Origin: Sorex araneus | Lineage: Eukaryota; Chordata; Mammalia; Eulipotyphla; Soricidae | DNA: 64,000 bases | Assembly: GCF_027595985.1 (NCBI RefSeq) | Contig: NC_073304.1 | Span: 219,240,000-219,303,999 of the forward strand | Direction: 5' to 3' | The notes under the pieces: generated by a model | Told to the model about the DNA's origin: nothing | Database searches by the model: none | What the model saw: only the letters and a program-made list of their open reading frames with translations | Translations under genes and position numbers: made by a program | In this document: positions 1 to 10,849 of the stretch, piece by piece | Position numbering within the stretch: the first letter of the stretch is position 1 | How the letters are laid out: each line of letters begins with the position of its first letter

Positions 1-239
1 CACACCAATTCCTCTAATGGAAACTGAGGCATCCACCTATCTGCCTAGTCTATTCTTTATCTCTGGGTAGAAGAAACCTGACTCAGAGCTGTTTCTGAGA
101 AGCTTCCCTGAAACTTGGTGAAAATGAGTCACTGCTTTTGAGATGTTACCCCCCAAACCTACAATTTTCCACCCCATGCTTCCCCATTCTATGACATGCC
201 CCCACCCGAACTCATGGAGACGCCATAAGAAATTAATCC

Positions 240-356
240 CCATCATGTATGGTTCCTCAAGCACTGTCAGGAGTGATCCCTGAGCCCAGAGCCAGGAGTA
301 AGCCCTGAGCACTGCTGGGTGCCTCCCTCGACCCCCCCCCCAGTAAAACAAAACAA
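240..356 (+). mobile_element. SOR SINE, 3' half, old
   Basis: Begins at ATGGTTCCTCAAGCACTG and keeps the CCAGGAGT body and an AAAACAAAACAAAA tail. The tRNA-like head is lost. Confidence 0.7.
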
Positions 357-847
357 AAAAGTAGAGCTGAGGAACTTTAAGAAAAAGGAGGCTGCTGGGG
401 GAGGGGGAGAAGAGGAAAAGAGTGGGGAGCCTAGACTGTCAGCCTAGACTGTCAGGCTGAATTTCGATCCCAAAATTCTTTTGGTGTCTTAATTTAACAG
501 GTGATTAACTATCTAAGAGCAAACTGCCCAAGGAAAAATGCTCAGGTCAGAAACTAGATCAAGCGACCTGCTAGCTTCTCACTGCAACCCTGACCAACCG
601 ACCCACATCCCCAAAGTCATTAGAAACACATGGGAAAGTCACACACCAACAGAACACAGAGTGTTAAGATCAGATTTTGAAAATAAAATACTCTGCCTCA
701 ACCATTCATACCACTGCCAATGGTTGGATAAAGCAGAAAATGCTTTATCAGGAATTGTTTTGAGCTGGTTGGGGCAATAAAACAAATTGTTAATCCAACC
801 CAAGATATTGAATCCTGTCCTTTCTTACTGCTGAGATTCATACAGTT

Positions 848-981
848 TGTTTCGTTTTGTTTTTGCTTTTTGGGTCACAGCCCAGCAGAGCTCAGGGCTC
901 ACTCTTGCCTCTGTGCTCAGGGATCGAACCTGGGTTGGCCAAGTACAAGGCAAGCCCTTACCTGCTATACTCCAGCCCCAA
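848..981 (-). mobile_element. SOR SINE, antisense
   Basis: T-rich start, TTTTTGGGTCACAGCCCAGC, and ends in CTCCAGCCCC. Internally shortened. Confidence 0.85.
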
Positions 982-1547
982 TTCAGACAGTTTAAAAGAA
1001 TACCTGGAACGACCTCTAAGCAACTTCCACATCACTCAGCACTGGAGAAAGGAAACCAAACATTAGTGGAGTAAGAGAGAAATACACTCTCAGAGGGACG
1101 CTGCATCAGACAAGGCATCCAGGCCACGGCCGACCATTGTTACCCAGTCTTCTAAAGTCTCAGGAAAAGAAAGTAAAGGTAAGAGCCCAGTACTCAGCTT
1201 TCAAAAAAAAAAAAAAAAAAAAATTTAAAAACACCAGCTTCAATGACTAATCTGTGATTGGCTGGAATGTACAACAAGGCTCTGCTTTAAGCCAATCAGA
1301 GCTCTGGTCGTTAGGAATACACTAGACCCTAGAGTAACTGACACTCAGTCCAACATACCATTAAAAGTATTTGATTTATCTGACTGGATGGGAACCTGAA
1401 TTAAAGAAACAGACTCTACCTTTGCTCCAGTTGTGAGAACAATTTTGCCATGTTATTATCAGGGTTTAGTTAATTTACTGGAATTCAGGAATCTGTATCC
1501 TTATTTTTCCTTCCCTTAACCATGACTCCTTTATCCATTCTCATTTC

Positions 1548-1708
1548 TTTATATGGCCCCATACAAGCTACCCGTGGTTTATATGGCCCCATACAAGCTA
1601 CCCGTGGCCTATCTGATATGCCAAAAATAGTAACAAGTCTCACAATGGAGATGTTACTGGCGCTCCAGCAAATGATGAACGACGGGACAACAGTGCTACA
1701 GTGCTAGG
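1548..1708 (-). mobile_element. Composite repeat, antisense copy
   Basis: The reverse complement carries the TGTCGTCCCGTTGTTCATCG-type segment and the GTAACATCTCCATTGTGAG block shared with copies at 4972, 29823 and 34096. Its distal part holds a perfect 30-bp tandem duplication (1548-1577 and 1578-1607). Confidence 0.75.
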
Positions 1709-1952
1709 TAAAGTATATCAAAATGGTAACTTTGTGCTTTGATACTTTTGAGTTTAAGGTCAAAGGTAATTCTCTTGCAGCCTGCAACTTACTGACATGT
1801 CTAGCTACTGCTCGGGAACTTTACATGAAAGATTAGGGGATCAAAGACCTAAGAACCTAAAACAGTAGAGGAGGGCAGGGGAAAGGCATCCCCACAAGCT
1901 CTTCAATGAAGCAAGATCATCAACTTCAAATTATCTCAAAAAGGGCAGAAAG

Positions 1953-2120
1953 ATGGGGCTGGAATGACAGCACAGCGGGTGGGGCGTTTGCCTTGCATGT
2001 GGCTGATTTGAGTTCGATTCCCAGCATCCCATATGGTCCCTCAAGCACAACCAGGAGTAATTCCTGAGTGCAGAGCCAGGAGTTAACCCCTGTGCATCAC
2101 CGGCCGTGACCCAAAAAGGG

Positions 2121-2124
<4 letters not shown>
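1953..2124 (+). mobile_element. SOR SINE
   Basis: Near full length: GGGGCTGGAATGACAGCACAG head, B-box GAGTTCGATTCC and a body ending in TGACCCAAAAAG. Its tail passes directly into the (GA)n at 2123-2174. Confidence 0.92.

Positions 2125-2174
<50 letters not shown>
2123..2174 (+). repeat. (GA)n microsatellite in a SINE tail
   Basis: About 26 perfect GA units directly continuing the A-tail of the preceding SOR copy. Confidence 0.95.
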
Positions 2175-2177
<3 letters not shown>

Positions 2178-2178
2178 G

Positions 2179-2335
2179 ACAGAAAGATAGCCTACAGGCT
2201 GGCGTATTCCTGATGTGCAAGAAACGGGAGTTGGCCCCTGCAGATCCTGGTTCCCAGAGCACTTTATTCAGGGAGTAACCCCTGAATAAAGAGAGGAGTA
2301 GCTCCTGAGCACCCCTGGGTGTAGTCCCTTAACAA
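2179..2335 (+). mobile_element. SOR-like SINE, old
   Basis: Weak head (GAAAGATAGCCTACAGGCTGG) and the AGTAGCTCCTGAGCACCCCTGG body. Divergent. Confidence 0.5.
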
Positions 2336-2345
2336 AACAGACCCA

Positions 2346-2505
2346 AGAGGGTCGGAGTGATAGTACAGCAGATCAGGCACTTGCCTTGCATGTGGCTGAC
2401 CTGGGTTTGATCACCAGGACCCAATATGGTCCCCCAAGTCCACCAAGGAGTGATCCCGTGAGTGCCTAGCAGGAGTAAACCCAGAGCACGTGACCCAAAC
2501 ACAAA
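2346..2505 (+). mobile_element. SOR SINE
   Basis: GGTCGGAGTGATAGTACAGC head, B-box GGTTTGATCAC and a GTGACCCAAACACAAAC tail. Confidence 0.85.
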
Positions 2506-2745
2506 CAATATAAGCCCCAAGACTTAGCTACTGAAGACAAAGAGAGCCTAGATCAGGATTTAGTGCTCCCAACAACATAAAGAAATGAAAGGCAAGCAGG
2601 GGCCAGAGGACAGTCCCAGAGCATCACCGGGTGTAGCCATGCCACCCCCACCAACCCCCACCTCTCCGAGGCAAACCGAATCCACAAACGGATTCAATAG
2701 CTCAGTTCCTAGACTGGGTCTAACTGTATGCATTATTTCTTTATG

Positions 2746-2893
2746 TTTGTTGTTTTTGGGTCACATGCTGCAGTATTCAGGGGTTACTCCTGGAAGGGCT
2801 TAGGGGACCATATGTGCTGCCAGGGACCCAACCTGGGCCACTGGCCATGTGCAAGCTAAGGGCCCAACCCGCTGTATTATCACTCCAGCTCTG
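2746..2893 (-). mobile_element. SOR SINE, antisense
   Basis: TTTTTGGGTCACATGCTGCA start, GGGGACCATATG core, ends ATTATCACTCCAGCTC. Confidence 0.85.
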
Positions 2894-3117
2894 TGTTCTT
2901 TCATTCCATCTGGAAAACAGATACACGGAAGTTCAATTATCAGCTCAAGGAATCAGGTAAGGTGGCCACGCTCCTAAGCGGGCAGCTCACATGGGTTCTT
3001 CGAACCCTCACTGTCCAGTCACAACAGGTACAGATGGAGAAGACAAATGACTTCTACCGATAAACCCAAACTCTTCCGTTTTAGTACAATAAATACTACC
3101 ACAGAAACTAAGACCAA

Positions 3118-4070
3118 CAGAGACTAGCACACATCCAAAAGAACAAAAGCAACCGCTGTTGGAGAGGATGTGGGGAGAAAGGGACCCTTCTACACTGCTG
3201 GTGGGAATGCCGGCTAGTTCAGCCCTTTTGGAAAACAGTATGGACGATTCTCAAAAAACTAGAGGTTGAGTTCCCATTTGACCCAGCAATACCACTGCTG
3301 GGAATATATCCCAGAAAAGCCAAAAAGTATAGTCGAAGTGACATATGCACTTATATGTTCACCGCAGCACTGTTTACAATAGCCAGAATCTGGAAAAAAC
3401 CCGAGTGCCCTAGAACAGATGACTGGTTGAAGAAACTGTGGTACATCTATACAATGGAATACTATGCAGCTGTTAGAAAAAATGAGGTCATGACATTTGC
3501 ATATAAGTGGATCAACATGGAAAGTATCATGCTAAGTGAAATGAGTCAGAAAGAGAGAGACAGACATAGAAAGATTGCACTCATCTGTGGAATATAGAAT
3601 AATAGACTATAAGACTAACGCCCAAGAATAGTAGAAATAAGTACCAGGAGAATATTTCCATGGCTTGGAGGCTGGTCTCTCATTCTGGGTAACTCAGGGA
3701 AGGGACCACCAAGTAAAATGTGGTTGGAGGACATGTGGGGGAAGGGTGAGGCGGGTGGAATACAGACTAGAGACTGAACACAATGGCCACTCAACACCTC
3801 TATTGCAAACCACAACACCTAATCAGAGAGAGAGAACAAAAGGGAATTCCCTGCCACAGTGGCAGGGTGGGGTGGGGGGAGACGGGTCTGGGGAGGGGGG
3901 GAGGGATGTTGGGTTTACGGGTGGTGGAGAATGGGCACTGGTGAAGGGATGGGTTATTGAACTTTGTATGGGGGAAGCATGAGCACAAAGATGTATGGAT
4001 CTGTAACTGTACCCTCACGATGACTCTCTAATTAAAAATAAACTAATAAAAAAAAAATAAAAAAAAAAAA
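3118..4070 (+). mobile_element. 5'-truncated LINE-1 insertion
   Basis: The L1 3' end with the C-terminal ORF2 region (about 3355-3597, including the MEYYAAVRKNEVMTF segment), a G-rich 3'UTR tract (3880-3930) and an A-rich tail (4034-4070). It is flanked by the perfect 15-bp duplication AGAAACTAAGACCAA at 3103-3117 and 4071-4085, the signature of target-primed reverse transcription. The copy is about 950 bp of a 6-kb element and is not functional. Confidence 0.93.
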
Positions 4071-4182
4071 AGAAACTAAGACCAAGTTCCACCCCAGTCC
4101 AGGAAATGGATACTGAGTGCCTTCCCTCTAACAAGTATTCACGACTAGTTAACCAGTCAGCAACTTCCCAGAAAACAGCAGC

Positions 4183-4362
4183 CTTGGGGCCAGAGAGAAG
4201 AGTACAGGTGAGGAGCTTGCCCTGCATGCAACCAACCCGGTTCCACCTCCTGTACCACATAGGGCCCCCTGAGCTCTTCCAGGAGTGATCCCTGAGCAGA
4301 GCCAAGAGTGAACCCCAGGAACTGCCAGGTGTGGCCTAGCAACCCCCCTCTCCAAAACAACC
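4183..4362 (+). mobile_element. SOR SINE, diverged
   Basis: TTGGGGCCAGAGAGAAGAGT head and a full body to CCAGGTGTGGCC with a C-rich, A-poor tail. Confidence 0.8.
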
Positions 4363-4971
4363 CAGAAAATATCAGGCTTAAATAATGAGCTGATACGTAA
4401 GACCTCTAAAATGTCCCCTGGCTCTCGAGTTGCCTTCTTCTTCTTCTTTTTTTTTAATCTGTTCTGGGGAACAAAGAGAAATAATCTTCATGTACAGAAT
4501 TCTTAATCTATTTTGGAATGTCAACTAACACATTTTTCATTTTAGCCTCTTGCCTACTATAGGGGCATTTTTTAGGAATTTTGTAGGACATGTGATTTTC
4601 CACTTTCTTTCTTGGTGAGAGATGGAGGCTGAGGATATATAACATAGTTACAGAAAATGTTGCAACCAGCGTCTTGAAAGTGCCCCATCCTCTGCCCTGT
4701 GGGGCTGTAATACCTCTGCAAGCTGCAGCAGCAGCAGCAAGACCTGGATGCAGGAAAGGAACCCTTCCTGATTGGATTTCACAAAAATCTACCCAAGAGA
4801 CCTATCAGCTCCCCTGTCCCCAGGTGAACTGCGAGTGGCACTGTAATAATGAGACACAAACTTGGTGAATTGATTAACCAAATCAAGACAGTAAAAGGCA
4901 TTAATAGGAAAGTTCCTATCTCTTGCCCCTGCTCTGGCTACACAGAAGGGTTCCAGGATTCATGAAAAGTC

Positions 4972-5161
4972 ACTGTTACTGTCATCCCATTGCTCATCGA
5001 TTTGCTTGAGCAGGCACCAATAATGTCTGATTATGAGACTTAATGTTACTTTTTTTTTTGCATATCAAATACACCACGGGTAGCTTGCCAGGCTCTGCCG
5101 CGCGGGCGCGATACTCTCGGTAGCTTGCCGGGCTCTGAGAGGGGTGGAGGAATCGAACTAA
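4972..5161 (+). mobile_element. Composite repeat
   Basis: Shares TCATCGATTTGCTTGAGCAG and the GGTAGCTTGCCGGGCTCTGA block with the copies at 29823 and 34096; truncated just after GGAGGAATCGAAC. It is followed at once by a sense SOR copy. Confidence 0.85.
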
Positions 5162-5171
5162 AAATAATTAT

Positions 5172-5285
5172 TGTGGGACCAGAGCAATAGAACTGCAGGT
5201 AGGGCTGCCTTGCACACACTGATCTGGGTTCGATCCCCAGCATCGCCAGAGTAATACCTGAGTACAGAGCCAGGAGCTACAAAAC
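5172..5285 (+). mobile_element. SOR SINE, short
   Basis: GGGACCAGAGCAATAGAACT head, perfect B-box GGTTCGATCCC, shortened body ending AGAGCCAGGAGC. Confidence 0.8.
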
Positions 5286-5316
5286 CTACTCCATTTTGGA
5301 GTTAGAAAACCAGATA

Positions 5317-5494
5317 TGGGGCCAGAGCATTAGACAGTGGGTAGAGTGCTTGCTTATCTTGCATGTGTCCTGACCCAGGTTCAACCCCGGGTACCCCAGA
5401 AGGTCCTAAGAGCCTCCCCAGAAGTGATCCCTGTGCACAGAGCCAGAAAGGAGCCCTGAGCACCACTGGGTGTGGTCCCCCCTACAAAAAAAGG
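5317..5494 (+). mobile_element. SOR SINE, old
   Basis: GGGGCCAGAGCATTAGACAG head through CACTGGGTGTGGTCC and an A-rich tail. Confidence 0.85.
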
Positions 5495-5549
5495 AAAAAG
5501 AAAACCATACACAAACAAGGCATTTCTTACAGATCCAATTGCTTATCTC

Positions 5550-5705
5550 CTTTTTTTTTTTTCCTGTTTTGGGGCCCCACCCAGCAGTACTCAGGGGCTA
5601 CTCCTGGCTCTGCACTGAGGAGTAACCAGTGGTGGTGCTGGGCGACCATAAACTGTGCCCAGGAATCAAACCAGTGTCAGAGGATGCAAGGTAAGTGCCT
5701 TAATC
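5550..5705 (-). mobile_element. SOR SINE, antisense, old
   Basis: T-run, CAGTACTCAGGGGCTACTCC, head end degraded. Confidence 0.75.
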
Positions 5706-5794
5706 CTTTAAGTAAGTACCTCAAAATATTCCGATGAATATGTATAGCAGTCTATACCAGAATGCAGGATGTGTGTGTTGGGGATGGGGGGGGG

Positions 5795-5957
5795 TAGGGT
5801 CACACTGGGCTGTGCTTTAAGGCTTAATCCTGGCTCTGCACTCAGGGATCAGTCCTGGCAGGACTCGGAAAAAATACCCTGTGGGATGCTGGGGATGCGG
5901 GTGCTGTGGATCAAGTCAAGCCCGCCACAGGCAAGGTAAGTGTCTCTCCCACCAGCC
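5795..5957 (-). mobile_element. SOR SINE, antisense, old
   Basis: GGGTCACACTGGGCTGTGCT start, ends CTCTCCCACCAGCCCC. Body diverged. Confidence 0.7.
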
Positions 5958-6023
5958 CCAGAACACAATCTTTGTACTTAAATTTATATTCATTTATTTT
6001 TTCTTAGAAGCAGGTAAGGTTAC

Positions 6024-6195
6024 TTTTTTTTTTCTTTTTGGGTCATACCCAGCGATGCTCAGGGGTTACTCCTGGCTTTGCACTCAGGAATTACTCCTGG
6101 CAGTGCTTGGGGGACCATATGGGATGCTGGGGATCGAACCCGGGTCAGCCTCATGCAAGGCAAACGCCCTACCCACTGTGCTATCGCTCCGGCCC
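6024..6195 (-). mobile_element. SOR SINE, antisense, young
   Basis: Full length, near consensus, ending TATCGCTCCGGCCC. Perfect 13-bp target duplication CAGGTAAGGTTAC at 6011-6023 and 6196-6208. Confidence 0.96.
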
Positions 6196-6214
6196 CAGGT
6201 AAGGTTACATTTTA

Positions 6215-6397
6215 AGAACCAAAGTGACAGTGAAGTGAGTAGGGCAGGAGTTTGCCCTGCACATGGCTAACCCGAGTCTGATCCCCGGCACCCCCCAAGG
6301 TGCCCTGAGCCCTCAAGGAGTGATACCTGAGCACAGAGCCAGAGTAAGCCCTGGGCACTGCCAGGTGTGACCCAAAACCAAAATAAAATAACAACCA
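6215..6397 (+). mobile_element. SOR SINE
   Basis: Follows the previous copy directly in the opposite direction. Weak A-box, ACCCGAGTCTGATCCC B-box, CCAGGTGTGACCC end. Confidence 0.8.
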
Positions 6398-6439
6398 CCA
6401 CCAAAAGGCATTTTATAACCAATACCTTTTTTCTTGTGG

Positions 6440-6560
6440 GGGGGCAGGGGGGCAGGGGTGGGGGAATGGTCACCTCCCAGAGGTGCTCAGGAAACCATGC
6501 AATGCCAGGGAGGGAGCCAGGGCTCCTGTATGCCATCCAGTCCTCTGAGCCATTTCCCAG
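6440..6560 (-). mobile_element. Possible old antisense SINE remnant
   Basis: GAGGTGCTCAGGAAACCATGCAATGCC recalls the SOR core; heavily diverged G-rich flank. Confidence 0.35.
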
Positions 6561-8554
6561 GTCCCTGTAATCTCCCTGATTTTTTTGAACTGCTATCAGA
6601 CAGGCTGGTTTTGTGGGACTCAATGTGGTCACGTGACAGTGTCACCTGCTTTATGTTTCTTAATATATCACATCCGAGTACTCTAATTTGATGGTCCACT
6701 ATCCCCTATAGCTAGGCCCTTCTTTGTTCTTATTTAAAAGCACTGTGGCGGTCACAGCAGGCACCTCTGGGGGCCATGCCGAGCCAAGGATCAAACTTGC
6801 CTCCCCTTCCCCCCAAGGTGCATGCTGGGCCACCACAGGGGCCACCTCCTTGGTCTCTGGATTGGGCGCTTTCTTTTTTCTTTTCTTTTCTTTTTTTTTT
6901 TTTAAGGAAAAAGACAGGTTTTGCTCCAAAACCTAAGTGGGGGCAATCCCTGGGTCAGAGATTTAAGCTGAGGAGGAAGTTTCCAGAAGGAGCATCCCAT
7001 ATTTACATCACAAAGAACCACTGTGTTCTTTCCACTCCCAAGTGAAATAAATCCTTACAATTCAATGCAAGTAGGGAAAAGTTTCCTGCCTTGCACTTTT
7101 CCTTTCGTTTCTGTTTGAATTGCTGTGGGGGTACACCAGGTAGGTGATGGTGGGGGGAGGGATCAAATCCAAGGCCTTCGCCTACTTGGGCGACATTCCA
7201 GCGCCATGAGCAATTTCTCTTGAAATTGCTTGGTGGGGAGGGGAGAAGAGGTTCCGGACAGTGCTCTGAGGGGCCTGGGAGCTACTCGAGCCAGACCTGG
7301 CCCAGCAGACATGCGGGTCAATGCGAGGGTCCTAGGAGACGGAGCAGCGCCCCCCGCCCCCACCCAACTGTAATTCCTAATGATGCGGATGGCGCTTAAT
7401 TCCCCACACCTTCGCTTAAGGAGGAAAACCGCAGAGCGAGCCCCGCTGCCTTCTCCAATCCCCCCTGGTCGTGCTCTCCCGGCGGGTCCTCTGGGCCCCC
7501 AGAAGCGGGGGGTGGGGTGGGGGGGAGCCCCGCTGGGGCGCTGGCAGCAGGCAGCACCCCCACCCCCACGGGTAATGGTGCAGGCGGCCTCCCGGGACGC
7601 CCCCGTCGTTCCCAGGGCGCAGAGGGGTAATCTCGGCCGTTCTGCTTTCGGACCTCACGCGCTGCACCTCCACCTCCGCTCCCCGCAGCTCCGCACGCTG
7701 CGGGCACCCCCGAGCCGAGGAAGCACCATATGGGCGCTCGCGACGTCCAAACCCCTTTCTGTTCACTGCTCTGGGCCAGGATTAGGTCACACAGGACACC
7801 CCAGCCCGCGTGCCACCCCCACCTCCGCGAGATCCGGAGTCCAGAGTGTTCTGGAAAAGCAGCTCCGACCCGGTCCCCAGCGGAGCCCAGCGACCCAGCG
7901 CGGCTGCTCCTTCCCGAGACTCGGACCTGCGCCCTGTCCTGGGGGATGGGGTGCAGGAAGGTGGGGGGTGGGGTGGAGGGCGCAGCGTCGGACGATCGGG
8001 GCAGGCGCCGAGTCCCTGATGCAAACCCGAGACTTTTGCAGGAAGGGCCGGGGACCGCCACCAGGTCACGGAAGACGTGGTCGCCCCGGAGCCGGACTCA
8101 TGGGTGCTGGGGTGTCATTACCGAGCGAAGGGGCTGCGGGAAACCGGGGCTTGGGGTTGCACGGGGCTGAGGCAACAAGGCCCCGAAGTCGACCCGGGAA
8201 GACGGGGTCGCAGGGGGGAAGGGAGGAAGTGACCCCGTCGCCGCGCCGCCACCCCCACCCTCTTTGCCGACCCCACGAGAGTCCCGGCCTCTACCATCCG
8301 GACGACCTTCCTCCCCGCCGCCTCAGCCAGGCTGTCCTCGGGGCCCGGCCGGGCGGAAGCGGGAGAGGAGGGCCGACCTCCGCGAGCGCCCCTTGAGGGG
8401 GCTCCATCCGGACTGGATCTCACAGGGTGAAGGTGGGGGGTCGCGGAGGGCGGGGCAACGCCGCCACAGCCAGTGGCTGCACCGTGGCAGGGCCGGGTTT
8501 CCCGGAGCCACCGAGCCGAAGGTCGCTCCTTCCAACACCCCGCCGCCGGGTTAC

Positions 8555-8631
8555 CTCTTGGCTTCGTTGTCGTCCAGCAGCTCTGGCTCGGTCGCCGCCA
8601 TTACCACATCGCACTCCGCGGCAGCCGCCAT
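8555..8631 (-). CDS. DNAJC7: DNAJC7 coding exon 1 (J-domain and TPR co-chaperone)
   Basis: The ATG is at 8631-8629 on the minus strand. The exon encodes 25 residues starting [19 protein letters not shown], which I recognise as the N-terminus of DNAJC7 (TPR2). It ends at an AAGAG/GTAACC splice donor (gt at 8554-8553) in phase 2, as expected for the following Arg codon. DNAJC7 is a cytosolic co-chaperone whose TPR repeats bind HSP70 and HSP90 and whose C-terminal J domain stimulates HSP70; none of those domains lies in this exon, and the rest of the gene is outside the window. An upstream in-frame ATG in the open frame exists, but the family start and its Kozak context (AAGATGG) favour this one. 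Confidence 0.93.
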
Positions 8632-8700
8632 CTTACCGCCGGGACCAGAGAGCCGGGTGGGAGGCAGGCGGTGAAGAGCACTTCCGGCGGGAGCATCGAG
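8632..8700 (-). promoter_or_regulatory. DNAJC7: DNAJC7 5'UTR and core promoter
   Basis: The minus strand reads AAGATGGCGGC across the start codon (8624-8634), a YY1-type element typical of translation and chaperone genes. It also has CCGGAAGTG at 8687-8679, a consensus ETS/GABP site. There is no TATA box. The start site is probably within or just above this segment. The motif matches are seen; transcription factor use is inferred. Confidence 0.65.
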
Positions 8701-8935
8701 CAGCTCCGCCGCGCTGCGCCCAGAGTGGCTCCTGTGAACCCGTCTACCAGCGAGAGGCTCCGCTTGGGGCCAGAGCGGCCTCCCGTCCCCGGAGGTCCAC
8801 GGTGGTCTCCGCGCCGGGGCGGGGGCCCAGGGACGGTTCCTCTGCGTAGGGGGCGCCACTTTACCCGTGGGTCGGGAGGGGGTGACGGAGGGTGTTGCCT
8901 CTCTAGGCCTCGGTGTGCCTCAGTAGGCTGAGAGC

Positions 8936-10200
8936 TTCGTTGCCATAGCAACTAACAATCTTCGGGCGTCTTGGGTAATGCTAAGCCGAGTCTGGGCAGG
9001 ATGAGGAGCCGGTGTCTCCGAACTCAAGGGAAAGAACTCCCGCAGATTGCTGAACCCGTCTCCACCTCGGTGTTTGTCCACAGCTGCCGCCTGGGAAAGG
9101 CAGGAAGAGACACTTTGAGCCTAGTTCCCCCAGCTTTCATCGGCCCCTGGGAGCCCTGCCCAACCAAGCCAGGGGAACGCAGGGCGTCTTCACCCCGCGC
9201 CTTTCATCCCCCCCTGGATCTCCAAGCGCCAACTGGTTCATCACCCTAATGACGCTGGCTCTTTTATGAGGCTGCTTTCATGTCAACCGTCTGGGAGTGC
9301 CATCTCAGCATTAAGCCTAAGGAGGGTGTCACGGTGCCCCAGACCCTGCCCTGGAGTTTATAAGGCAGCTCTCGGGGTGAGGTCCCCAACCAGTGTCCCC
9401 ATGCTTCCCGCCCCTTCTATAAACGTCCGGTGCGGCACGCTTGTTTTCCCGAACGCGCTCTGGATTGGAAACATTGAGGGCAAGAACTCCGCCTCATCAT
9501 CTTTTATAATACCTCCCTCACCAAACCAATAATTTTTGTGAGCTCGGGGTTCTCTGGGGTTAAATTGGGGAAGTTTGGGGTTAAAGGGCCACAGAAATAA
9601 TGGAGCAGGATATTTTAGAAGGATTAGTCCCATTCCTGCGGTAACCTAATATGCACAGTAGTCCATGGCTGGAGCTGAAACCGCATCCGCAGCGGGTGAG
9701 CACTTAGAGAAGAGCTGAGCACGAAGAAGAGAACGGTCAGTCCTCTAGTCCATGGTTGAGTTGCTCTCTCCTTCTGCCGACTTGGGGAGCTTGGGGGACA
9801 CAGACACCCTGACATCTTGCCCTGCTGACCGTGGCTTATCATCTACAGTCTAATGCAAAAGGAAAGGCCAAGCTGCCTTAGCCCATCTTCCTGCTTTGTG
9901 TTCTCTGCATCTCAGCCTCACTCAACCTCCTCCCACAGCCTTTATCTGATGGTTCTCAGCTATTACCTAGACCACTCTGAGTTTCAGATAGGGATATCCA
10001 ATTTTCTCTTAGATGTCTCTCGAAGAAATCGCCAAGACAGGTGGATCGGATTTGAATTATTCTTTTCCACCCCTCCACAAGAGATGTTAGACTGTCTCTT
10101 CCTGAATTCCTTAGCTAATTAATGACCACCACTGGGTCACCAAATGAGAAAGCTGGGCTTCATCATGAACTCAGTCTTTCTTACTCCTGACTCCCAATTT
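8936..10200. other. Intergenic spacer between DNAJC7 and NKIRAS2
   Basis: Ordinary single-copy DNA between two divergent genes. CpG density falls away from 8.9 kb. I see no SINE, no exon and no clear motif array in it. Confidence 0.6.
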
Positions 10201-10205
10201 ATCAC

Positions 10206-10380
10206 TAATTTTTTTTTCTTTTTGAGTCACACCCGGCGATGCACAGGGGTTACTCCTGGCTCTGCACTCAGGAATTACTCCTAGTGGTGCTCGGAGGACC
10301 ATATGGGATGCTGGGAATCAAACCCGGGTCGGCTGTGTGCAAGACAAACGCCCTACCCGCTGTGCTATCGCTCCAGCCCC
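10206..10380 (-). mobile_element. SOR SINE, antisense (first of a pair)
   Basis: Full length, ends CTATCGCTCCAGCCCC. Preceded by CACTAATTTTT and followed by the same target word. Confidence 0.95.
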
Positions 10381-10385
10381 ACTAA

Positions 10386-10561
10386 TTTTTTTTTTCTTTT
10401 TGGGTCACACCTGGCGATGCACAGGGGTTACTCCTGGCTCATGCACTCAGGAATCACTCCTGGCGGTGCTCAGGGGACCATATGGGATGCTGGGAATCAA
10501 ACCCGGGTCGACCGCGTGCAGGACAAACGCCCTACCCGCTGTGCTATCACTCCAGCCCCAG
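10386..10561 (-). mobile_element. SOR SINE, antisense (second of a pair)
   Basis: Full length and very similar to its neighbour; has the ATGCACTCAGGAATC body variant. A third copy of the target word ACTAATTTTT follows at about 10567. Confidence 0.95.
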
Positions 10562-10849
10562 CCCAACTAATTTTTTTAACCTTTGGCGTGTGTGTGTGTG
10601 TTGGGGTAGGTAAAGCCGGTTCTGTTCAGGGATCCCTGCATCAGATCAGAGTCAGCTGCATGCAAGGACAGAGTAGGTGCTCAGAAGACACTGAATGAAT
10701 ACACGAAATGTTCCTATGACTGTCTTTAGACGAAGAACTTTTAGACATCAGAGAAAACAGAACCCCAGCATCCAGGCAACCCTGACACACACCCCCACAT
10801 CCCCACTCCTCGCCCGCCGCTCACCTCCAGCTCGGGAGCATAATCCGTC

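Larger units (their letters stand above)
1..8554 (-). other. DNAJC7: DNAJC7 intron 1 (partial)
   Basis: This stretch lies downstream of the DNAJC7 exon 1 splice donor on the minus strand and runs to the window edge. I searched by eye for the next DNAJC7 exon, the start of the first TPR repeat, and did not find it, so the whole stretch is read as intron 1. It holds about 15 SINE copies, one 5'-truncated L1 and one antisense composite repeat, each listed separately. The pieces 360-850, 981-1547, 1709-1950, 2895-3102, 4365-4970 and 6560-7110 show no gene or repeat that I recognise. The last 1.2 kb is GC-rich and belongs to the promoter CpG island. Confidence 0.75.
7300..8935. promoter_or_regulatory. 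CpG island at the DNAJC7 5' end
   Basis: CpG dinucleotides are dense and SINEs absent from about 7.3 to 8.9 kb, in contrast to the flanks. The island covers DNAJC7 exon 1 and extends about 1.2 kb into intron 1. It produces long open frames on both strands, including 338 codons on the plus strand, because stop codons are rare in such DNA; none resembles a known protein. An alternative untranslated NKIRAS2 first exon might also start on the plus strand near 8.7-8.9 kb, but no donor there is convincing. Confidence 0.8.

Noticed and set aside
1200-1225. A-run as a processed pseudogene tail
   Set aside because: No recognisable mRNA-like sequence precedes it and no target duplication was found.
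3355-3597. 80-residue frame MFTAALFTIARIW...
   Set aside because: It is the L1 ORF2 C-terminal remnant in the truncated element and not an independent gene.
7380-8396. 338-codon open frame on the plus strand
   Set aside because: It lies in the DNAJC7 CpG island, has Pro/Arg/Gly-rich composition of GC-rich DNA, no recognisable domain and overlaps equally long frames on the other strand.
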